A stretch of 10,009 nt of DNA from the NCBI GenBank assembly GCA_021647265.1, contig JAKIVA010000071.1, forward strand, positions 1 through 10,009. The letters run 5' to 3'. The notes beneath the pieces are model-generated. The model was not told the origin of the DNA. It saw only the letters and a program-made list of their open reading frames with translations, and made no database searches. The position numbers and the translations under genes were made by a program. Shown here piece after piece: positions 5,267-10,009 of the stretch. The first letter of the stretch is position 1. Each line of letters opens with the position of its first letter. The stretch comes from Lutibacter sp. GTDB taxonomy: Bacteria > Bacteroidota > Bacteroidia > Flavobacteriales > Flavobacteriaceae.

Positions 5267-5285
5267 TAAATATAGTATTTATTTA
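5267..5285 (-). promoter_or_regulatory. Promoter-like end of block L, before the LETM1-like gene
   Basis: TAAATATAGTATTTATTTA is identical to 7228-7246. On the minus strand it contains TATATTTA, close to the Bacteroidota -7 consensus TAnnTTTG, about 21 bp before the start codon. A -33 TTG is not seen at the usual distance, so a promoter role is inferred mainly from the conserved position. Confidence 0.4.
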
Positions 5286-5806
5286 TGTAATGCTTGAAGT
5301 TAAGATATTACTTCATTTCTCTTGCAACAACGAATTATATTTAACGAAGACGAAGACACAAACGAAGACTAACTTTAAGTTGAAACTATATTCATACTAC
5401 AAATACTTCAGCCGGCCTATCAATACATTCACGTAAAATTTGTAATGAAGGTTTCGTAACAAATTTCAGACTGTTTGAGTAATACGAATTATAAATTTAC
5501 CAACAATTAGAAAAGCGAGTTTCTGAAATTTAGAAATCGAATAAAAAATTTAGAGAAAGTATTGTAAGCCTAGATTTTTGGATACTTTTCATCAATGGAA
5601 AAGTATTGCATAGAATAAAGATTGCTTCATTTCTCTTGCAACAACGAAGTGTATTAAACGGAGACGAAGACTAAAACTAAGACTTTATTTGAAACTATAT
5701 TCATACTACAAATACTTCAACCGGCCTATCAATACATTCACGTAAAATTTGTAATGAAGGTTTCGTAACAAATTTCAGACTGTTTGAGCTAAACGAATTA
5801 TAAATT
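5268..5806 (-). repeat. Repeat block L, about 540 bp, upstream of the LETM1-like gene and downstream of the transporter gene
   Basis: This fills the 605-bp gap 5246-5850, which has no gene. It contains two units (about 5311-5482 and 5625-5788), each starting CTTCATTTCTCTTGCAACAA and ending CAGACTGTTTGAG. Between them is a spacer with the hairpin ATACTTTTC-ATCAATG-GAAAAGTAT (5582-5606). The same arrangement recurs in direct orientation at 7229-7732. No transposase, no terminal inverted repeats and no target duplication are evident, so it is not a standard IS or MITE by what I can see. Confidence 0.85.
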
Positions 5807-5850
5807 AATCAAAAACGCTAGTACAGATACAACCCTTTTCGTAAAAATAA

Positions 5851-7203
5851 TTATTCAGCTTCTACAATAGGTATTGTTTTCACATCATCAGCACCATGAG
5901 TTAATTTTTTTAGTTTTTTAACAAAAACAATTAGTACCAACCCAAATAATGCACAAAAAATAAAAATTCCCATAAAAATAGTATACTCACCAGCACTTTG
6001 TGCAGCTTCACCAAGTGCACCTGCAAGCTTGTTACCTAAGCCAGAAACCATAAAATAAGCACCCATCATTAATGAGGCATATTTCACAGGGGCTAGTTTT
6101 GTAATAAATGATAAGGCAACAGGTGAGATACTTAATTCACCAATTACGTGTAAAAGATAAGCACCAAACAACCAATATATAGATGCTTTTCCATCTAAGG
6201 AAACGGTAGTTTCAATAGCTGCTCTAGCAAGTAATAAAAAACCTAAACCTGTAATAATAGTACCAATTCCCATTTTAAAAAGAGAAGAACTTTCTTTGCC
6301 TTTTTTTCGCCATTGTGTCCATAAATAAGCGACAGGTAACCCAATTAGTATAACATAAAAAGCATGTAATGATTGCAAAAAGCTAGTAGGAATGGTAAAA
6401 CCAAAGAACACCCTGTCAATTTTGTCACGTGCATATAAATTCATCAATCCGCCAGCTTGTTCATAAGCTCCCCAAAAAACAATGACAATGATAAATGATA
6501 GAATTAGAACAATCATTCTGTCTTTTTCTATGGCAGTTAACCCAACTTTTTTATTAGTACCTATTGCTGTTTTAACTGGAACAAAATTTCCTACTTCGGT
6601 CAAATATTTTTGTCCCCAGATGTATACTATTTGTCCAATTGCCATACCAATTCCTGCTAAACCAAAACCATAATGCCAGTTGATAACTTCACCTAAATAA
6701 CCAACAATTATTGGAGCTGCAAAAGCACCGATATTAATTCCTATATAAAAAATGGTAAAAGCTGTGTCTCTTTTGGCATCACCTTTATTATATAAACCTC
6801 CTACCATTGTTGAAATGTTAGGTTTTAAGGCTCCAACTCCTAAAACAATTAAAACAATACCAGTATAAAATGCCCAAATTTCATCAAAAGCTAAAACAAA
6901 ATGACCTATAACAAGTAAAAATCCACCCAACATAACTGTTTTTTTCTGACCTAATAATCGGTCGGCGAGTAGCCCTCCAGGAACTGACATAACATATACC
7001 ATCATAGTATACCAACCATACAGTTGTAGGGCTGAAACACTATTCCATCCTAATCCTGCATTGCTATCGGTAGTTTTTGCAGTTAAATAAAGTATTAAAA
7101 TAGCACGCATTCCATAATATGAAAAACGTTCCCATAATTCAGTAAAAAATAAAATATACAATCCTTTTGGGTGCCCCCATAATAGTTCTTCTTGCTTTGC
7201 CAT
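5851..7203 (-). CDS. POT/PTR2-family proton-coupled oligopeptide transporter
   Basis: This 450-aa inner-membrane protein starts MAKQEELLWGHPKGLYILFFTELWERFSYYG. The family signature ExxERFxYYG is complete (Glu22, Glu25, Arg26), as needed for proton coupling. The second signature follows in GGLLADRLLGQKKTVMLGG, and FTIFYIGINIGAFAAPIIVGYLGE fits the PTR2 motif FxxFYxxINxG. About 12 or more hydrophobic segments run to FIFCALFGLVLIVFVKKL, with a short acidic cytoplasmic tail. Family members import di- and tripeptides with protons. Length and motif set are normal, with no damage seen. The gene stands alone between two direct repeat blocks, and its start lies 24 bp from the promoter-like end of block R. 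Substrate within the family is not determined. Confidence 0.93.
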   Translation of the reverse strand: MAKQEELLWGHPKGLYILFFTELWERFSYYGMRAILILYLTAKTTDSNAGLGWNSVSALQLYGWYTMMVYVMSVPGGLLADRLLGQKKTVMLGGFLLVIGHFVLAFDEIWAFYTGIVLIVLGVGALKPNISTMVGGLYNKGDAKRDTAFTIFYIGINIGAFAAPIIVGYLGEVINWHYGFGLAGIGMAIGQIVYIWGQKYLTEVGNFVPVKTAIGTNKKVGLTAIEKDRMIVLILSFIIVIVFWGAYEQAGGLMNLYARDKIDRVFFGFTIPTSFLQSLHAFYVILIGLPVAYLWTQWRKKGKESSSLFKMGIGTIITGLGFLLLARAAIETTVSLDGKASIYWLFGAYLLHVIGELSISPVALSFITKLAPVKYASLMMGAYFMVSGLGNKLAGALGEAAQSAGEYTIFMGIFIFCALFGLVLIVFVKKLKKLTHGADDVKTIPIVEAE

Positions 7204-7227
7204 ACAATACTTAAATTTTAAAAATGC

Positions 7228-7246
7228 TAAATATAGTATTTATTTA
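7228..7246 (-). promoter_or_regulatory. Promoter-like end of block R, before the transporter gene
   Basis: This is identical over 19 bp to 5267-5285 and lies at nearly the same distance (24 bp) from the start codon of the POT-family gene. TATATTTA on the minus strand is the candidate -7 box. The two genes may therefore share an upstream control sequence. Confidence 0.4.
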
Positions 7247-7732
7247 CGTAATGCTTGAAGTAAAGAGATTGCTTCATTTCTCTTGTAACAACGAAGTGTG
7301 TATTAAACGGAGACGAAGACTAAGACGAATACTTTTATTTGAAACTACAAATATCTCAAGTGGCCTATCGATACATTCACGTAAAATTTGCAATGAAGAT
7401 TTCGTAACAATTTCAGACTGTTTGAGTAATGCAAATTATAAATTTACCAACAATTAGAAAAGTGAGTTTCTGAAATTTAGAAATCGAATAAAAAATTTAG
7501 AGAAAGTATCGTAAGCCTAGATTTTTGGATACTTTTCATCAATGGAAAAGTATTGCATAAAATAAATAGATTGCTTCATTTCTCTTGTAACAACGAAGTG
7601 TATTAAACGAAGACTAAAACTAAGACTATATTTGAAACTATTCATACTACAAATACTACAACTGGCCTATCAATACATTCACGTAAAATTTGCAATGAAG
7701 GTTTCGTAACAATTTCAGACTGTTTGAGTAAT
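7229..7732 (-). repeat. Repeat block R, about 500 bp, upstream of the transporter gene
   Basis: It has the same layout as 5268-5806: units at about 7272-7428 and 7574-7731, with a spacer hairpin ATACTTTTC-ATCAATG-GAAAAGTAT at 7529-7553. By eye most columns agree with block L. Both units here lack one A of the AAATTTCAGAC run found in block L, so units within a block resemble each other more than units across blocks in that feature. Homologous recombination between L and R would delete the transporter gene. Confidence 0.85.
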
Positions 7733-8007
7733 GAAAAAAAAGGACAAAAGTTAAAATATTCAATAATAAAATTCTTTGTATTTTGAGATTGATTTGTATC
7801 ATTTATAATATCAGAAAAAATAACTATTTTACTCTAAAATTTGAAGTTTACCATTTTATATGTATAAAGTTAATTATTAGCTAGTTATGCTTGTGAGTGT
7901 GTTGAATAAAAATAAAAATAAAAAAAATATTTTTTTAAGGTAGGGATTTAAACGTTCTACCTGTTATATAATTATGTAAACTGAATATCTCAAATAAAAC
8001 ACAAAAT
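7733..8007. promoter_or_regulatory. Intergenic region before the PqqD/ATP-grasp/decarboxylase operon
   Basis: This AT-rich stretch has no credible gene. It contains 6-bp inverted arms AGGTAG (7938-7943) and CTACCT (7957-7962) about 45 bp before the first start codon. The arms could be an operator or a leader hairpin. The promoter of the operon should lie here, but no convincing -33/-7 pair is seen. Confidence 0.4.
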
Positions 8008-8247
8008 ATGACCAAATTAAATTCATTAGCAATTAGCGATAACGGATTCATTTTTAAACCGTCAACAGGAGAGTCTTTCACGACAAACGATATGGGTTTA
8101 TTTATAATTAATTTATTAAAAGAAGGTAAATCAAGTGATACCATAATTAGTGCAATCACAGACGAATTTGAAGTTGACGCTATAACTGCAGAGCGTGATT
8201 TGTATGATTACCTCGATTTTTTAAGAGCTGAAAAAATGATTGATTAA
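8008..8247 (+). CDS. PqqD-like small protein (RRE-type peptide-binding fold)
   Basis: The 79-aa protein reads LAISDNGFIFKPSTGESFTTNDMGLFIINLLKEGKSSDTIISAITDEFEVDAITAERDLYDYLDFLRAEKMI. A strand pair is followed by the G-E-S-F-x-x-N-x-x-G-x-x-I turn and three helices, the pattern of PqqD-family proteins (wHTH-like peptide chaperones). In known RiPP pathways such proteins bind a leader peptide for a modifying enzyme. Here no radical SAM gene or precursor is visible. It is first in a tight operon: only 2 bp separate its stop from the next start. A carrier or partner role for the ATP-grasp enzyme is the simplest inference. Confidence 0.75.
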   Translation: MTKLNSLAISDNGFIFKPSTGESFTTNDMGLFIINLLKEGKSSDTIISAITDEFEVDAITAERDLYDYLDFLRAEKMID

Positions 8248-8249
8248 TT

Positions 8250-9293
8250 ATGAATGAAAAAAAACTAACCATAGCAATTACAGGACTTAACAATATTGAT
8301 AGTCCGGGGCCTGGTGTACCAGTAATACGCGGAATAAAAGATTCAGGAATGAATGTTCGAATTATTGGTTTGGCTTATGAAAACTTAGAACCAGGTATTT
8401 ATATGCCCGGTTTGGTAGATAAAACTTATTTAATGCCATTTCCTTCAGCAGGGAGTAAGGTTTTTCTAGAGCGTTTAGAGTATATTCATGAAAAAGAGCA
8501 ACTAGATATTATCATTCCAAATTTTGATGCTGAGTTGTTTTTGTTTATAAAATATGCTCCTGAATTATTAAAAATGGGTATTCATACGTTTTTACCAACC
8601 TTAGAACAGTTTGAAGAGCGACATAAAGATAATTTACCAAAATTCGCCAAAAAATACAACGTAACAGTTCCAAAAAGTAAAGCAGTTTTAACGAGTAATG
8701 AATTGGCTGATTTACCAAAAGAGATAGCTTACCCATATTATATTAAAGGTAAATTTTACGAGGCATATAAAGTTGATAATTACAATCAGGCAGTATTTTA
8801 TTTCAATAAATTATCTTCAAAATGGGGACTTCCTGTTGTAGTACAACAGGAAATTAAAGGCTCGGAAGTAAATGTAATTGCATTGGGTGATGGAGAAGGT
8901 AATACCGTTGCGGCTGTTGCTATGCGTAAACAATATATTACCGATAAAGGCAAGGCTTGGGGAGGTATAACCTTGAATGATGAAGTTTTATTAGAAGTAA
9001 CACATCGTATCATTAAGGAAACAAAATGGCGTGGCGCTATGGAATTAGAAATGATAAAAACGGAAGATGGTGAATATCATTTAATTGAAATTAACCCACG
9101 TATACCTGCTTGGGTATATTTAGCTGTTGGTGCTGGACAAAATATTCCAGAAATGATTTGCCAATTAGCTATGGGTAAAAAAGTGAAGCCAGTAAATAAC
9201 TATGAATATGGTAAAATGTTTATACGTTATTCGTGGGATTTAATTGGTGATATAGCCGATTTTGAAAAAATAATAATGTCAGGTGAACTATAA
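8250..9293 (+). CDS. ATP-grasp ligase, CarB/PylC-like
   Basis: The 347-aa protein has an N-terminal Rossmann-like pre-ATP-grasp domain (about 1-120) beginning IAITGLNNIDSPGPGVPVIRGIKDSG and including DIIIPNFDAEL. The ATP-grasp core has Lys166 in YYIKGKF, the adenine-loop segment VVVQQEIKGSEVNV (about 196-209), and the metal-binding end MELEMI...HLIEINPR with Glu280 and Asn282. Family members join a carboxylate to an amine or similar nucleophile through an acyl phosphate. It lies between a PqqD-like gene and a PLP-dependent decarboxylase, so ligation of an amino acid to a peptide or small carrier is plausible. The actual substrates are unknown. All visible core motifs are intact. Confidence 0.87.
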   Translation: MNEKKLTIAITGLNNIDSPGPGVPVIRGIKDSGMNVRIIGLAYENLEPGIYMPGLVDKTYLMPFPSAGSKVFLERLEYIHEKEQLDIIIPNFDAELFLFIKYAPELLKMGIHTFLPTLEQFEERHKDNLPKFAKKYNVTVPKSKAVLTSNELADLPKEIAYPYYIKGKFYEAYKVDNYNQAVFYFNKLSSKWGLPVVVQQEIKGSEVNVIALGDGEGNTVAAVAMRKQYITDKGKAWGGITLNDEVLLEVTHRIIKETKWRGAMELEMIKTEDGEYHLIEINPRIPAWVYLAVGAGQNIPEMICQLAMGKKVKPVNNYEYGKMFIRYSWDLIGDIADFEKIIMSGEL

Positions 9294-9305
9294 AATTTAA
9301 AAAAA

Positions 9306-10009
9306 ATGAGTAAAAAAATATACGAACGTCCAATTTTAAGAAAAGTAGTAGAAGGAATTCCAAATAAATTTGGAACCATAAAAAAATTAAACCCAATTAG
9401 CACCATAGACAATGTGCCAATTGATGGTATTATTTCAACATATGGATCACCTGTATTTATACTTTCTGAAAAAACTATTAGAGAAACGTACAGAATGGCG
9501 TATCGTGCTTTTTCAACACGTTATCCAAAAGTACAATTTGCTTGGTCGTACAAAACCAATTATTTAGATGCTGTTTGTCGTGTTTTTCATGAAGAAGGTG
9601 CTTGGGCTGAAGTAGTTTCAGGTTTTGAATATGAAAAAGCACTAGATAACAATATCTCAGGAAATAAAATTATTTTTAATGGCCCAGATAAAAGTGAGAA
9701 AGATTTAATTAGAGCAATTAATAATAAATCATTAATTCATATCGATCATTTTGATGAATTGTACTCTATTATTGGCTTAATAGATAAGTTAAAAGAGCGT
9801 CCGCAAGTAGCTATTAGAGTAAATATGGATACAGGTATATATCCTCAATGGGATCGTTTTGGTTTTAACTATGAAAATGGTGGTGCTTGGAATGCTGTTA
9901 ATAGAATTTTGTCAACTGGAAAAATTGATTTGGTAGGATTGCATACTCATATTGGTACCTACATTACTTTATCTGAAGCATACGCTACCGCCATTGGAAA
10001 ATTAGCTGC
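9306..10009 (+). CDS. Type III PLP-dependent amino acid decarboxylase, LysA-like (3' end outside window)
   Basis: 234 residues are visible. After an N-terminal extension of about 40 residues comes SPVFILSEKTIRETYR, then FAWSYKTNYL with Lys83 as the likely PLP Schiff-base lysine. Next are EVVSGFEYEKAL, IIFNGPDKSEKDL, SLIHIDHFDEL, VAIRVNMDTG, DRFGF and GLHTHIGTY. This is the ordered motif set of the alanine-racemase-fold decarboxylases (diaminopimelate, carboxyspermidine and related). True LysA usually has FAxKAN around the lysine, so SYKTN and the operon context suggest a specialised relative rather than housekeeping lysine synthesis. It starts 12 bp after the ATP-grasp stop and is likely co-transcribed. 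The C-terminal barrel domain is cut off by the window edge. Confidence 0.85.
   Translation, partial: MSKKIYERPILRKVVEGIPNKFGTIKKLNPISTIDNVPIDGIISTYGSPVFILSEKTIRETYRMAYRAFSTRYPKVQFAWSYKTNYLDAVCRVFHEEGAWAEVVSGFEYEKALDNNISGNKIIFNGPDKSEKDLIRAINNKSLIHIDHFDELYSIIGLIDKLKERPQVAIRVNMDTGIYPQWDRFGFNYENGGAWNAVNRILSTGKIDLVGLHTHIGTYITLSEAYATAIGKLA

Noticed and set aside
5396..5483. Short minus-strand frame in unit L1 reading SNSLKFVTKPSLQILRECIDRP
   Set aside because: It is open in block L units but frameshifted in block R by a one-base difference and has no start codon, so it is at best a remnant.
6482..6673. Plus-strand open frame opposite the transporter gene
   Set aside because: It is antisense to a well-conserved membrane protein and has no supporting features.
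7224..7457. Open frame of 77 codons on the plus strand inside repeat block R
   Set aside because: It lies entirely in repeat sequence, is Arg-rich from the GACGAAGAC stretch, and is not kept open in block L.
5268..7732. Composite transposon or IS pair around the transporter gene
   Set aside because: The blocks have no transposase, no terminal inverted repeats and no target-site duplication that I can see.

Overview
This window looks like a chromosomal segment of a marine-type Flavobacteriaceae (Bacteroidota). The reasons are very AT-rich DNA, A-rich start regions without clear Shine-Dalgarno sites, a PorT-like beta-barrel protein, an HU-related DNA-binding protein of the type common in Bacteroidota, a LETM1-like protein and a POT-family transporter. 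The genus is not resolved.

Region 1 (about 1-4073) is the most striking part. It reads as an integron-like system on the minus strand. A tyrosine recombinase (2883-4073) is followed 34 bp after its stop codon by an array of cassettes (2848 down past position 1). Four attC-like sites of about 131-134 bp (2257-2389, 1588-1719, 760-893, 116-246) separate four complete cassettes and the start of a fifth. Each site has AAC/GTT outer ends, an inner pair of inverted arms and a central small hairpin. For all four complete cassettes, the first 10-15 bases are the near-exact reverse complement of the bases just before that cassette's own attC-like site. This is expected if each cassette circularises by G^TT exchange, as in integrons. 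Two cassettes carry one gene each (an unrecognised 141-aa protein and an outer-membrane beta-barrel). Two complete cassettes, and the visible part of the fifth, show no gene but hold related non-coding repeats. The recombinase lacks the extra insertion typical of IntI, has a HARP-like N-terminal extension, and points toward the array rather than away from it.

Region 2 (4074-5245): an AT-rich divergent intergenic region has three AGTAGTA repeats spaced exactly 22 bp apart. It is followed by an HU-family DNA-binding protein gene (+) that converges on a short LETM1-like gene (-).

Region 3 (5246-7735): a POT-family peptide transporter gene (-) lies between two direct repeat blocks of about 500-540 bp. 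Each block is built from two copies of a roughly 160-170 bp unit and ends 20-25 bp upstream of a minus-strand start codon, with an identical 19-bp promoter-like end.

Region 4 (7736-10009): a plus-strand operon encodes a PqqD-like small protein, an ATP-grasp ligase and a type III PLP-dependent decarboxylase that runs off the window. It looks like part of a peptide- or amino-acid-modifying biosynthetic pathway whose product cannot be read from this window.
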